Part shown: piece after piece, positions 27,165 to 35,947 of the stretch | Numbering within the stretch: the stretch's first letter is position 1 | Layout: each line of letters opens with the position of its first letter | Assembly (NCBI RefSeq): GCF_001414055.1 | Contig: NZ_CP013002.1 | Location: forward strand, 2,976,001-3,040,000 | Source of the DNA: Caulobacter henricii | Lineage (GTDB): Bacteria > Pseudomonadota > Alphaproteobacteria > Caulobacterales > Caulobacteraceae | Direction of reading: 5' to 3' | DNA: 64,000 bases | The notes under the pieces: model-generated | Told to the model about the DNA's origin: nothing | What the model saw: the letters and a program-made list of their open reading frames with translations, nothing else | Database searches by the model: none | Made by a program: the position numbers and the translations under genes

Positions 27165-28009
27165 CCCTCTCACCGCTTCCCGATCTCCTGATACGTCCGA
27201 TCATTGATCTCGCCCTGACCGAAGACCTCGGCCGGGCCGGTGACATCACAGGGGAGGCCTGTATCGATCCGGGTGCCCGCCTGTCGGTGGCCTGGGTCAG
27301 TCGTCAGGACGGCCGCGTCTCAGGCCTGTCCTGCGCCCGCCTGGCCCTGGCGGCGATGGATCCGACGGCGCGCTTCGAGATCGTCACCGCCGACGGCTCT
27401 GACTGCGCGCCGGGCACGGTACTGGCCCGGGCGGAAGGCAAGGCCCGCGCCGTGTTGATCGCCGAACGCACGGGACTGAACCTGCTGGGCCGGCTGTCGG
27501 GCATCGCCACCCTGACCCGGGCCTATGTCCGCGCGGTCGAGGGCACGGGCGCGACCATCGTCGATACCCGCAAGACCACCCCGGGCCTGAGGGCCCTGGA
27601 GAAATATGCGGTGCGCTGTGGCGGCGGGACCAACCACCGCTTCGGCCTGGATGACGCTATCCTGATCAAGGACAACCACGTCGCCGCCTGCGGTGGGGTC
27701 GGTGAAGCCGTCCGACGGGCGCGGGCCTTCGCCGGCCATCTGGTCAAGGTGGAAGTCGAGGTCGACGGCCTGGACCAACTGGAAGACGCCCTGAAGCACA
27801 GCCCGGACGTGGTGATGCTGGACAATTTCAGCCTCGACGACCTGCGGACGGCCGTGGCCCTGGCCAAGGGCCGGGCGGTGCTGGAGGCCTCGGGCGGCGT
27901 CAACCTGACCACTGTGCGGGCCATCGCGGAAACCGGCGTGGACGTGATCAGCGTCGGGGCCCTGACCCACTCGGCACCAGTGCTGGATATCGGGCTGGAC
28001 GCGGTCTGA
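27161..28009 (+). CDS. nadC: Nicotinate-nucleotide pyrophosphorylase (carboxylating)
   Basis: A 282-residue NadC that turns quinolinate and PRPP into nicotinate mononucleotide. Key blocks are EDLGRAGDITGEACID, ERTGLNLLGRLSGIATLT, VDTRKTTPGLRALEKYAVRC with the substrate-binding Arg/Lys, GGGTNHRFGLDDAILIKDNH, and the phosphate-binding EASGGVNLTTVRAIAETGVD at the C-terminus. It closes the nadABC unit, coupled to nadB. Its stop is 11 bases from a 120-base dispersed repeat, and no separate terminator is seen. Confidence 0.97.
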   Translation: MTLSPLPDLLIRPIIDLALTEDLGRAGDITGEACIDPGARLSVAWVSRQDGRVSGLSCARLALAAMDPTARFEIVTADGSDCAPGTVLARAEGKARAVLIAERTGLNLLGRLSGIATLTRAYVRAVEGTGATIVDTRKTTPGLRALEKYAVRCGGGTNHRFGLDDAILIKDNHVAACGGVGEAVRRARAFAGHLVKVEVEVDGLDQLEDALKHSPDVVMLDNFSLDDLRTAVALAKGRAVLEASGGVNLTTVRAIAETGVDVISVGALTHSAPVLDIGLDAV

Positions 28010-28019
28010 GGTGATGCAG

Positions 28020-28138
28020 ATGCTCGCCCTCTGGGGGAGCTGTCGGCAAAGCCGACTGAGGGGGACAGCTGGGCATTCGCCGCGACATCCCCCTCCGGCC
28101 CTGTGGGCAACCTCCCCCCAAAAGGGGGAGGAGCTAGG
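28020..28138. repeat. About 120-bp dispersed intergenic repeat, copy A
   Basis: Begins ATGCTC, then GGGGGAGCTGTC, a small hairpin and GACTGAGGGGG; ends CCCTCCGGCC...ACCTCCCCCC and GGGGAGGA. The ends are complementary, so it can fold on itself. Copies at 28644 and 51915 have the same orientation. It ends two bases before the MAPEG-protein stop codon. Confidence 0.9.
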
Positions 28139-28140
28139 CC

Positions 28141-28557
28141 TTAGCCCCAGATCTTCATCAGTTCCCGCACAACCATCACCGCCAGGGTGATCGTCGAGGT
28201 CGCAAACAGCAGGAACCGCAGGTTCACGACGTTCACCGTCACCTGCACCAGGCTGTGCAACACCCGCAGGCCCACATAGGCCCAGGCCAGCTTCATCGCC
28301 AGATCGTCGCCATGACCGGCTACGGCGATCGCCAGGGCGGCGGCGTAGAAGATGGTCGGCTGTTCCATCAGATGGTTGTAGTTGTCGGCCGCCTGGCGCG
28401 GCCCGGCGGGCAGGACGTCCAGCGAGCCCGGAAAGGCGGCGTCCTGCGGCTTGACGCCGGCCTTGGCCATGGCCGGGATGCGGCGGATATACATCCACAG
28501 CCAGATCACCAGCGACCAGGCCACCAGCGCCATTACCGGCGCGATCATCGTGTTCAT
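28141..28557 (-). CDS. MAPEG-family membrane protein
   Basis: A 138-residue protein with about four membrane helices. The pattern NYNHLMEQPTIFYAAALAIA, then AYVGLRVLHSLVQVTVNVVNLRFLLF, is the signature of the bacterial branch of MAPEG (eicosanoid and glutathione metabolism) proteins, where N..NL.E.P..FY and R..H are conserved. Substrate is unknown. The gene lies downstream of kdsB-pheA on the same strand, separated from pheA by repeat copy B. ATG 28557 is chosen as the only start giving family-like length. Confidence 0.88.
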   Translation of the reverse strand: MNTMIAPVMALVAWSLVIWLWMYIRRIPAMAKAGVKPQDAAFPGSLDVLPAGPRQAADNYNHLMEQPTIFYAAALAIAVAGHGDDLAMKLAWAYVGLRVLHSLVQVTVNVVNLRFLLFATSTITLAVMVVRELMKIWG

Positions 28558-28643
28558 TTGGAGCGTCCCTCCCCGGACGTTTTGTTTGTGCGGGGAGGTT
28601 AGACGCAGAACAGTGATCTTGCGAAGCCTGACGTGCGGGAAAG

Positions 28644-28758
28644 ATGCTCCCCCTCTGGGGGAGCTGTCGCGGAGCGACTGAGGGGGATAGCTGGACCTAG
28701 GCCGCGCGACCCCCTCCGGCCCTCTGGGCCACCTCCCCCCAAGAGGGGAGGATCTACG
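28644..28758. repeat. About 115-bp dispersed intergenic repeat, copy B
   Basis: Same element as copy A (ATGCTCC, GGGGGAGCTGTCGC, GACTGAGGGGGATAGCTGG, CCCCTCCGGCCCTCTGGGCC, ACCTCCCCCC, GGGGAGGATCTA). It ends two bases before the pheA stop codon, the same placement as the other copies. Confidence 0.92.
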
Positions 28759-28760
28759 CC

Positions 28761-29609
28761 TTAGGCCCGGTCGCGGAAGGGATCGGCCGGATAGACCCCG
28801 AGGATCTCGAAGGTCTCGGAGAAGAAGCGCAGCTCGTCGAAGGCCAGGGCCAGGCTGCGGTCCTCGGGACGACCATCGACCTCGGCATAGAAGATGGTGG
28901 CCGTGAAGGCACCGCCCTCCATGTAGCTCTCCAGCTTGGTCATGTTGACGCCGTTGGTCGCAAAGCCGCCCATGGCCTTGTAGAGCGCGGCCGGCAGGTT
29001 GCGGACCTTGAACACGAAGCTGGTCACGCAGCGATGGGTGAAGGCCGGTGGCTCGGGAGAGGTCTCGGCCGTCATCACCAGGAAGCGGGTGGTGTTGTGG
29101 CGCTCGTCTTCGATGTCGCTGGCCAGGATGTCGAGACCATAGATCTCGGCCGCCAGGGCCGGGGCCACGGCCCCACGGGTCGGGTCGGGCCTCAGGGCCA
29201 GGGCCTTGGCCGCACCGGCCGTGTCGCCGGCCGACTCGGTGGTGACGCCCAGCTTGCGCAGGCTGTTGCGGCACTGGGCCAGGGCGATCGGCATCGAGGC
29301 CACCACCTTGATGTCCTCCAGCTTGACCCCGGCATTGGCCATCAGCTGGAAGCGGATCGGCTTGAAGCGTTCACCGATGATCTTCAGGCCCGAAGCCGGC
29401 AACAGATGGTGCACATCGGCGACCCGACCGGCGATCGAGTTCTCGATCGGGATCATGCCCAAGGCGCAGACCCCGGACTTGATGGCCTCAAAGGCCTCCT
29501 GGAAGGTGGCGCAGGGATAGGCTTCATAGTCCGGAAAATAGGTGCGGCAGGCCTCGTGGCTGTTGGCGCCGGGTTCGCCCTGAAAGGCGATCTTCTTGAG
29601 GATGCTCAT
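28761..29609 (-). CDS. pheA: Prephenate dehydratase
   Basis: A 282-residue monofunctional prephenate dehydratase (no chorismate mutase domain), which makes phenylpyruvate for phenylalanine. The catalytic domain (1 to about 185) has AFQGEPGANSHEACRTYFP, GMIPIENSIAGRVADVHHLL and the catalytic HNTTRFLVM block. A C-terminal ACT regulatory domain (about 195-275) includes FKVRNLPAALYKAMGGFATN and NMTKLESY, matching the phenylalanine-binding ESRP region in variant form. Its ATG overlaps the kdsB stop by ATGA (29606-29609), so the two are coupled. Confidence 0.96.
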   Translation of the reverse strand: MSILKKIAFQGEPGANSHEACRTYFPDYEAYPCATFQEAFEAIKSGVCALGMIPIENSIAGRVADVHHLLPASGLKIIGERFKPIRFQLMANAGVKLEDIKVVASMPIALAQCRNSLRKLGVTTESAGDTAGAAKALALRPDPTRGAVAPALAAEIYGLDILASDIEDERHNTTRFLVMTAETSPEPPAFTHRCVTSFVFKVRNLPAALYKAMGGFATNGVNMTKLESYMEGGAFTATIFYAEVDGRPEDRSLALAFDELRFFSETFEILGVYPADPFRDRA

Positions 29610-30343
29610 GCTGTCTTCCGGGCCTGCTCACGGGCCGCTTCAAGGTCAGAGGGATTATCGACGGAGATCGGCGCTTCGGGGGCCACGGCGGCGCGGATCG
29701 TCATGCCCAGCTCCATGGCGCGCAGCTGCTCCAGCTTCTCGCGCTGTTCGAGCGCCGAAGGGGCTGCAGCGTTGAAGGCTTCCAGTGCCTCGCGCCGATA
29801 GCCGTAGATGCCGATATGGCGCCAGATCGGGCCGTCGCCATAAAGGGTCGACCGGGTGAAATAGAGGGCCCGGCCGCTCGTGCCGTCATCCTCCATGGCC
29901 AGGACAGCCTTGACCACGTCCGGATTGGTCCGGTCTGAGGGCGAGGCTTCGGCCGCAACGACGGTAGCGATGTCGCAATCCCCGAAGTCCTGCAACAGGC
30001 CGGCGCAGGCGCTCAGCACCGACGGATCGACAAAGGGCATGTCGCCTTGCAGGTTGATGACCACATCGTGCTCGAAATGGGGATCAAGCTCGGCCAGGGC
30101 CGCCAGGATGCGGTCCGAGCCGGAGGGCAGTTGCGGGTCGGTCAGCACGGCGCGACCACCTGCCGCATGCACGGCCTCGACGATCTCGCGATCCCCCGCA
30201 GCCACCGCCACAGGGCCGATATTGGCCTTGAGCGCCTGGTTCAGAACGCGGACAATCATGGGCAAGCCGCCGATATCGGCCAGGGGCTTGTCCGGAAGGC
30301 GGGTGGCGGCCATCCGTGCGGGGATCAGGACGATAGGGTTCAT
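29606..30343 (-). CDS. kdsB: 3-deoxy-manno-octulosonate cytidylyltransferase
   Basis: A 245-residue KdsB, which activates Kdo as CMP-Kdo for lipopolysaccharide inner core. The motifs VLIPARMAATRLPDKPLADI at the N-terminus, INLQGDMPFVDP in the middle and GIYGYRREALEAF near the C-terminus are diagnostic. The ATG at 30343 starts right at the family N-terminus; the open frame upstream is not conserved-looking. It is first in kdsB-pheA and divergent from the cytochrome c gene, with 145 bases between them. Confidence 0.96.
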   Translation of the reverse strand: MNPIVLIPARMAATRLPDKPLADIGGLPMIVRVLNQALKANIGPVAVAAGDREIVEAVHAAGGRAVLTDPQLPSGSDRILAALAELDPHFEHDVVINLQGDMPFVDPSVLSACAGLLQDFGDCDIATVVAAEASPSDRTNPDVVKAVLAMEDDGTSGRALYFTRSTLYGDGPIWRHIGIYGYRREALEAFNAAAPSALEQREKLEQLRAMELGMTIRAAVAPEAPISVDNPSDLEAAREQARKTA

Positions 30344-30488
30344 GAGTTCAATATCGCTGCTGCCCGGTTGCGCGAGGGGCGGTAGCGTGTAAGAGACGCG
30401 AGCGCAATAAGAGGCGCGCGCGGGGGATTCCCCGCCGCGGGTTTGGGCCCCGCCCCCGGCGGGCCGGTAAGAGGCTGACAAGGCTGAG

Positions 30489-31154
30489 ATGAGCGACCTG
30501 ACGTTCAACAAAATCGCTGGCGGCGTGCTGCTGACCGGCCTCGTTATTTTCGGTCTGCGGGAAGCATCGACCATCGTGTTCCAGAAGCACGAGGTCGAAA
30601 AGGCCGGTTACGAAATCGCGGTCGAGGAGACCACCGGAGGCGGCGGTGCCGCTGCGGTCGAGGTCGCGCCTGACTGGGGTACCGCCCTGCTGCTGCCGGC
30701 CAATATCGCCGCTGGCCAGGCCGTCGCGGCCAAGTGCGCTGCCTGCCACAAGATGGACCCGTCGAACCCCAACAGCATCGGTCCGGGCCTGTACGCCATT
30801 CTGGGCCACAAGCCCGGTTCGCACGCCGGCTTCGCCTATTCCAGCGCGATGAAGGAATTCGGCGCCAAGAACCCGGTGTGGGATTATGACCACATGTACG
30901 AGTTCCTGAAGGCACCCGGTAAGTACATCTCCGGCACCAACATGACCTTCGTCGGCCTGAAGAAGCCGGAAGATCGCGTTGCGATCATCGCCTATCTGCA
31001 CAGCCTGGGTTCGACCCTGCCGGTTCCGGCTCCCAAGCCGGCTGAAGCTGCTGCTCCGGCTGCGGCCGAAGGCGCTCCGGCCGCCGCGCCGGAAGCCGGT
31101 GCTGCCGCCGCTGGTGCGCCTGCGGCCCCGGCTGCGGCCCCCGCAGCCCAGTAA
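30489..31154 (+). CDS. cycM: Membrane-anchored c-type cytochrome (CycM-like)
   Basis: A 221-residue cytochrome c. A single N-terminal membrane anchor (IAGGVLLTGLVIFGL) precedes the class I heme domain with CAACH (in VAAKCAACHKMD) and GPGLYAILGHKPGSHAGFAYS, and the axial Met lies in GTNMTFVGLKKPEDR. This is the CycM/c552 pattern that carries electrons between the bc1 complex and terminal oxidases. The last 45 residues are Ala/Pro-rich linker with no domain. A strong terminator follows. Confidence 0.94.
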   Translation: MSDLTFNKIAGGVLLTGLVIFGLREASTIVFQKHEVEKAGYEIAVEETTGGGGAAAVEVAPDWGTALLLPANIAAGQAVAAKCAACHKMDPSNPNSIGPGLYAILGHKPGSHAGFAYSSAMKEFGAKNPVWDYDHMYEFLKAPGKYISGTNMTFVGLKKPEDRVAIIAYLHSLGSTLPVPAPKPAEAAAPAAAEGAPAAAPEAGAAAAGAPAAPAAAPAAQ

Positions 31155-31175
31155 TCGGGCTCCGATCCTGACATC

Positions 31176-31214
31176 AAGGGCCGCGAAGTTCGCTTCGCGG
31201 CCCTTCTTGTTTTT
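31176..31214 (+). terminator. Terminator after cytochrome c gene
   Basis: Perfect 13-bp stem (31176-31188 with 31193-31205), TTCG tetraloop, then CTTGTTTTT. A textbook intrinsic terminator. Confidence 0.95.
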
Positions 31215-31337
31215 CGCCGCAGATCCTGCCCTTCCGCTGAAGGCGGCTCTATGAGCCGGAGTGGGTAAGGCGACGTCAGCCGTAAAGACCCCCGCAGTCA
31301 CTGCGTGAAAGCCCCCACGGGGGAAGCGTCAAACGTC

Positions 31338-32174
31338 TCAGGGTCGCCGGTAGCCGAGCGGCGCTCCGACCCCTGCGGCCTCGATACGGGCCACGGCCTC
31401 GGTCAGGGGCTCGATCGCCACGGCCATGTGGTGGGCATTGGCATGCAGGATGGTGTCCGGATCCAGCAGGATGGCGACGTGCCCCTTCCAGAACACCAGA
31501 TCCCCGCGCCGACGCTCTGAGGCCTCGACCGGGCGGAAAAAGTCCCTCTGCAGATCGGTATCGCGCGGACAGGCCCGGTTACAGGCCGCCAGGGCCTGCT
31601 GGACCAGGGCAGAGCAGTCCAGCCCGAGCGATTCGCGCCCGCCCCATTGGTAGGGCGCGCCAAGGAACCTCTGGGCCACGGCGACATAGTCGTCTTCACC
31701 CCGGCCGACGGGCGTCAGATGGTCGGCGATGAACCAGCCCGAGCGCGCCGCCCGGGCAAACCGCCCCTCACAGGCCTCAACCGTCACCAGGGCCCCCAGG
31801 CTGTAGAGCCCGACAATGGCCGACTTGATGTCCGGAGCACTGAAAGCATAGGTGCGCAGCGCCGAGACGGCATGGCTGGCGGTCAGGACCGGGGCCGAAA
31901 GGGCGTCACTGGGCACATAGCCGACATAGCCGTCGCGCCCCGCCTGGCCGAAGGCGAAGCCGTCGACCTCGAACAGCACGTCGAAGCGCTCACCGAAGGC
32001 CAGTTGGTCTTCCTGCTCGGCGTCGGGGGCCGGGGCCTTGCGGATCGAGGCAATGGGCGCACTGGCCTGCATGGACTGGGTCGCTGCAAAGCGCTCGGCC
32101 GCGACCCGGCCCTCCAGCCGGATGTCGGCCAGGCCGTCGCGGATCAAGGTCAGGCGGCGATCCGGCGCGCTCAT
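31338..32174 (-). CDS. NlpC/P60 family peptidase
   Basis: A 278-residue peptidase with an SH3-like N-terminal half (GERFDVLFEVDGFAFGQAG and YVGYVPSDAL) and a C-terminal NlpC/P60 domain. The catalytic Cys lies in SLGLDCSALVQQAL, the His in WKGHVAILLD and the third residue in ILHANAHHM. Such enzymes cut gamma-D-glutamyl-diaminoacid bonds in murein peptides. No signal peptide is seen, so it may act on recycled muropeptides in the cytoplasm. The start overlaps the stop of the leucyl aminopeptidase (ATGA), which fits a peptide-recycling pair. Confidence 0.94.
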   Translation of the reverse strand: MSAPDRRLTLIRDGLADIRLEGRVAAERFAATQSMQASAPIASIRKAPAPDAEQEDQLAFGERFDVLFEVDGFAFGQAGRDGYVGYVPSDALSAPVLTASHAVSALRTYAFSAPDIKSAIVGLYSLGALVTVEACEGRFARAARSGWFIADHLTPVGRGEDDYVAVAQRFLGAPYQWGGRESLGLDCSALVQQALAACNRACPRDTDLQRDFFRPVEASERRRGDLVFWKGHVAILLDPDTILHANAHHMAVAIEPLTEAVARIEAAGVGAPLGYRRP

Positions 32175-33583
32175 GCGGCAAACCTCGTCTTGAGCATGGC
32201 GAACAGGGCCCGGATCGCCTGGGCCTCACCGCCGACCGGATAGCCGGGCCGCCCCTTGGGGTTCCAGGCATAGAGGTCGAAATGGGCCCAGGGTCCGATG
32301 CCGTCGCCGGCGGGCGCGAAGCGCTGCAGGAACAGGGCGGCGGTCGTGGCCCCGGCCTGGGCCCAGGGGGCGGAATCGTTCTGGAGATCGGCGATGTCGC
32401 TGTCGATGGCCTCCCCATAGGCCTCGGTCAGGGGCATGCGCCACAGCGGATCAAAGGTCGCCTGCGACGCGCGCGCGATCTGATCGGCCAGGGCGTCATC
32501 CGCCGTCCAGAACGGGATCACAAACGGCCCCAGGGCCACGCGGGCCGCGCCGGTCAGGGTGGCGAGGTCCAGGGTCAGGGCCGGCTTGAGCTCGGCGGCG
32601 CGGGCCAGGGCATCGGCCAGGATCAGGCGGCCCTCGGCGTCGGTATTGCCCACCTCGACGGTCAGGCCGGCGCGGGTCTGCAGGATGTCACCCGGCCGCA
32701 TGGCGTCGCCGCTGATGGCATTCTCGACCACCGGAGTCAGAACCACCAGCCGAACCGGCAGCTTTGCCGCCATCACAATCTTGGCCAGGGCCAGGGCATG
32801 GGCGGCGCCGCCCATGTCCTTCTTCATCAGCCGCATGCCCGAGGCTGGCTTGATGTCCAGGCCACCGGTGTCGAACACTACCCCCTTGCCGACCAGGGCG
32901 ACCAGGGGATGTGAAGGCTCGCCCCAGCTCAGTTCCAGGATCCGGGGCGCGCGATGCGGGACTGCGGCGCGGCCGACGGCGTGGACGGCCGGATAGTTGG
33001 CGGCCAGCAGGTCGTCTCCAGTCGTGACCGACAGGGAGGCCCCATGCTGTTGGGCAATCTCGCGGGCGATCGCCTCGATCTCGGCAGGCCCCATGTCATT
33101 GGCCGGCGTATTGACCATGTCCTTGACCAGGGCGCAGGCGTGGCTGACTGCGGCGATGGCAGCGACATCCACTGCCCTGGGCGCGACCAGCCTGGGCCCG
33201 GCCTCGCCGGACCGCTTGCGATAGCGGTCGAACCTGTAGAGCCCCAAAGCGAAGGCCAGGGTCGCTTCCGAAGCGTCCAGCCCCCGCGGCATGCGGGCCA
33301 GCCGGTAGTCACCGGCGGGAAGCCGGGCCGCGAGCCCCCGGAACAGGCCCGGATCGACGGCGGCGCGGGACCCCAGCCCCATCAGCACGCGTTCGACTTG
33401 ACCGCCTGGCGCAGCCACGACCAGGACCTGACCGGCCTTGGCCTTGAACTGCGCCTGTCCCGCCAGGGTGCGAACGGCGGGGCGACGCATCGCCAGGAAG
33501 GCCTCCAGTTCAGCCTCGAACAGGGGGTGGATCGGGATCGCACCGTCCGGCGCCGAGGCCAGAATGGGGAAGCTGTCCAACAT
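32171..33583 (-). CDS. Leucyl aminopeptidase (M17 family)
   Basis: A 470-residue cytosol aminopeptidase with two divalent metals. The metal and catalytic motifs are VGKGVVFDTGGLDIKP, KKDMGGAAHALALA and the family signature NTDAEGRLILADALA. The N-terminal domain is divergent, as in the alphaproteobacterial subgroup often named simply leucyl aminopeptidase family. It overlaps the NlpC/P60 gene by ATGA, so murein or peptide turnover is a likely shared role. ATG 33583 begins the conserved N-terminus; the longer upstream frame runs across the divergent TPR gene. Confidence 0.95.
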   Translation of the reverse strand: MLDSFPILASAPDGAIPIHPLFEAELEAFLAMRRPAVRTLAGQAQFKAKAGQVLVVAAPGGQVERVLMGLGSRAAVDPGLFRGLAARLPAGDYRLARMPRGLDASEATLAFALGLYRFDRYRKRSGEAGPRLVAPRAVDVAAIAAVSHACALVKDMVNTPANDMGPAEIEAIAREIAQQHGASLSVTTGDDLLAANYPAVHAVGRAAVPHRAPRILELSWGEPSHPLVALVGKGVVFDTGGLDIKPASGMRLMKKDMGGAAHALALAKIVMAAKLPVRLVVLTPVVENAISGDAMRPGDILQTRAGLTVEVGNTDAEGRLILADALARAAELKPALTLDLATLTGAARVALGPFVIPFWTADDALADQIARASQATFDPLWRMPLTEAYGEAIDSDIADLQNDSAPWAQAGATTAALFLQRFAPAGDGIGPWAHFDLYAWNPKGRPGYPVGGEAQAIRALFAMLKTRFAA

Positions 33584-33667
33584 GTCGCGGCCCTCGGAAA
33601 TTATGCTTAACGATTCCTTGAGAGCCGCGCGGCGAGGATGCGCGAACCTTTCGGAGACTCGTCTTCC

Positions 33668-34501
33668 ATGTGTCGCAAGCGCGCGTTCCTCGCAACAGTT
33701 CTCGCCCCTGTCCTGGCCGTGGTCGGCGGCCTGGCGCTCGGTGCCCCGGCCCAGGCCGGTGAGGCCAAGACCCCGCCTGCCGCCGTTGAACCGACCGGCC
33801 CGCGCAAGGCCTCGCCGGCCCAGCGCGCAGAGATGCGTCGCGCTGATCCCCTGGCCCGGGCCGCCTTCTGGGGCGGGGAGTTCGCCGCGGACAGCCGCGA
33901 CGCGGAGGCGGGCGTCGCCCTGGCCCAGTCCCTGCGCTCGCTGGGACGCTATGAAGATGCCGCCGACGCCGCCGGCAAGGTGCTGCTGGTCCAGCCCGAC
34001 AATTTCGACGCCCTGCTGGAACTGGCCCGAGTCCACATCGCGCGCGGCCAGGGCTTCTACGCCATTGAACCGGCCCGTCACGCCGCCGCCCTGGCCCCCC
34101 GCGACTGGCGGCCCCAGACCTTGCTCGGCGTGGCCTATGAGCAGGCCCAGCGCCCCGAAGAGGCCAGCGCCGCCCACCGCCAGGCCATAGCCCTGGGACC
34201 GAACGAAGCCGCGCCGAACGCCAACTATGGCCTGCATCTGGCCAGCCAGGGCGACCTGCCCGGCGCCGAGGTCCAGCTGCGCCGGGCGGCGGCCATGCCC
34301 GCTTCCACCATCCAGATCCGCCAGAACCTGGCCCTGGTCATCGGCCTGCAGGGCCGCATCGCCGAGGCGGAAAAACTGGCCCGCCAGGACCTGCCGCCGG
34401 AATCGGTCGCCAATAACCTGGCCTGGCTCCGTGCCGCGACCACCCGACCCAATCCCGCGGCCACGCCCCGCTCCTGGGACGCCATGAAGGCGGGAGGCTA
34501 G
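33668..34501 (+). CDS. Secreted TPR protein
   Basis: A 277-residue protein with a signal peptide (MCRKRAFLATVLAPVLAVVG to AQAGE, cleavage near residue 29) and several tetratricopeptide repeats, seen in LAQSLRSLGRYEDAADAAGK, LARVHIARGQGFYAIEPARH, LGVAYEQAQRPEEASAAHRQ and YGLHLASQGDLPGAEVQLRR. The shape resembles TadD-type pilus-assembly TPR proteins, and the pilus locus starts 3 kb downstream, but TPRs are too generic to prove this. An ATG 10 codons upstream is possible; the chosen one starts the signal peptide. Divergent from the aminopeptidase. Confidence 0.85.
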   Translation: MCRKRAFLATVLAPVLAVVGGLALGAPAQAGEAKTPPAAVEPTGPRKASPAQRAEMRRADPLARAAFWGGEFAADSRDAEAGVALAQSLRSLGRYEDAADAAGKVLLVQPDNFDALLELARVHIARGQGFYAIEPARHAAALAPRDWRPQTLLGVAYEQAQRPEEASAAHRQAIALGPNEAAPNANYGLHLASQGDLPGAEVQLRRAAAMPASTIQIRQNLALVIGLQGRIAEAEKLARQDLPPESVANNLAWLRAATTRPNPAATPRSWDAMKAGG

Positions 34502-34567
34502 GGCAAATCGGCAAGGCGAACGTCAGGAACTTGATGCGCTGTCCGCCTATTCCCGTTATTTCGGGGC

Positions 34568-35644
34568 ATGCCTTCCGACCCGTCTTCGATAGCTTCGCCG
34601 GCCGCGCCGGTTGCTGAAAAAGTCCCGTTTGTCGCTGTCCTGGCCGGCAGCGACGCCAACCGCCATCAAGGGGTGGAGCGTGACATAGGGGTGGGTGTGA
34701 CCGGCAATAATGACGGCCACACGATGCTGTCCATGCTGTGTCCGTCGATCGAGCTTGGCCGCATCCACGTCGCCCCCAGCTATTTCCGGCAAAGCAAGCG
34801 CTGGAATCCCAACGCGGCCGACCTGCTGTGGAACATCATTTCCGACGTGGACCAGAACCCGGACACGCTCGATATCGCCCGCAAACTGGTGTCGACAGCG
34901 AGCCGGCCGATCGTCAATCCGCCAAGTCTGATGGGCCGCACACGCCGCCATACCCTCGCAGGCCTGCTGCAGGGACTGGATGGCGTCATCGTCCCGAAGG
35001 TGCTCTTGCTGCGCAACCCCACGCTTGAGCGCGTCAGCAAGGCCGCCGCAGAGGCCGGTTTCCGGTTTCCCGCCATCCTGCGCCAGACGGGCAGCCACAA
35101 TGGCGAAATGCTCGGCGTGTTCAACGCGCCTGAGGACATGGCCCAGATCTTCGGCGACCGGAAAAACGCCTACTACCTGACCGAATTCGTCGACGTGCGT
35201 CGCGCCGACCGCTTCTATCGCAAGTCCCGCTTCTTCTTTGTCGGCGACACTATCATCACCCGCCAGCATGTCATTGCCGACAAATGGTATGTCCACGGGG
35301 GTGCCGGCGTCCTGGCCGAGCATGCGGCCCTGCGCGACGAGGCCCGCGCCATGCTGATCGACGGCTTCGAAGCCCTCCCCCTCGCCACCCGTACGGCCGT
35401 GGATGCCATTCGGCAGGCCATTGGCTTTGACTATTGCGGTCTGGACTGCTGCATCCAGGAAGACGGACGGGTGGTCGTGTTCGAGGCCAATGCGACCATG
35501 AACTTCTCGCCACGGTTCGATAATCAGACCACCCAGCACAATCGCGCCGCCCTGCCGCGCATGCTGGCTGCTTTGCGTCGGCTCATCGAGGCCAAGACCG
35601 GTCGAACCCTGGCCGAAAACCCGGCGAAAGGGCTAGAGGGTTGA
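34568..35644 (+). CDS. ATP-grasp domain protein of unknown substrate
   Basis: A 358-residue protein. The C-terminal part, GFDYCGLDCCIQEDGRVVVFEANATMNFS, has the catalytic E.N signature of ATP-grasp ligases, and RFPAILRQTGSHNGE resembles the ATP-binding lysine/glycine-loop strand, though with Arg in place of the usual Lys. The N-terminal 150 residues (VTGNNDGHTMLSMLCPSIEL and later) do not match a characterised group. It would join a carboxylate to an amine or thiol, but no substrate can be named. It lies 66 bases after the TPR gene, possibly in one transcript, and its end overlaps a small pilin-like ORF on the other strand. Confidence 0.8.
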   Translation: MPSDPSSIASPAAPVAEKVPFVAVLAGSDANRHQGVERDIGVGVTGNNDGHTMLSMLCPSIELGRIHVAPSYFRQSKRWNPNAADLLWNIISDVDQNPDTLDIARKLVSTASRPIVNPPSLMGRTRRHTLAGLLQGLDGVIVPKVLLLRNPTLERVSKAAAEAGFRFPAILRQTGSHNGEMLGVFNAPEDMAQIFGDRKNAYYLTEFVDVRRADRFYRKSRFFFVGDTIITRQHVIADKWYVHGGAGVLAEHAALRDEARAMLIDGFEALPLATRTAVDAIRQAIGFDYCGLDCCIQEDGRVVVFEANATMNFSPRFDNQTTQHNRAALPRMLAALRRLIEAKTGRTLAENPAKGLEG

Positions 35645-35836
35645 GCTGAGGGCGCGCTCTATGATCGTGGCGGCCTGCAAGAACTGCCGAAGCAGGGGCA
35701 TGGAAACCTCTTCCCGCAGCACCACCACCAGGGTCGCCATCAGCGAGAAGACCAGAGCCGTTTCGACCGCCGATCCGGCGACCTCGTCGGTCACGAAGCG
35801 CCGATTGCGTTTGGGCTGTTCGCTGTCGCGCGCCAT
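35633..35836 (-). CDS. Small Flp-pilin-like membrane protein
   Basis: A 67-residue protein. The segment RRFVTDEVAGSAVETALVFS followed by LMATLVVVL resembles the Flp/PilA prepilin pattern (FLNDESGATAIEYGLIVALI) in the three real pilA genes of this window. After the putative cleavage Gly, the Glu stands at position 4, not 5, and the Tyr is a Thr, so processing by CpaA is doubtful. After the hydrophobic stretch is an amphipathic tail (LLRQFLQAATIIERAL). It overlaps the ATP-grasp gene end by 12 bases in convergent orientation. Could be a degenerate or specialised pilin. Confidence 0.5.
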   Translation of the reverse strand: MARDSEQPKRNRRFVTDEVAGSAVETALVFSLMATLVVVLREEVSMPLLRQFLQAATIIERALSSTL

Positions 35837-35947
35837 GCAGACTGTCCCAGATTGGAAAACCACTGGGGACCCCGCCGCAAGAAGGGTGCCGGTGTGAAGT
35901 CTTCCGCCGCAGGTGCCAGCGACTTCGGCGGCCCTCGAAGGCCAGGC

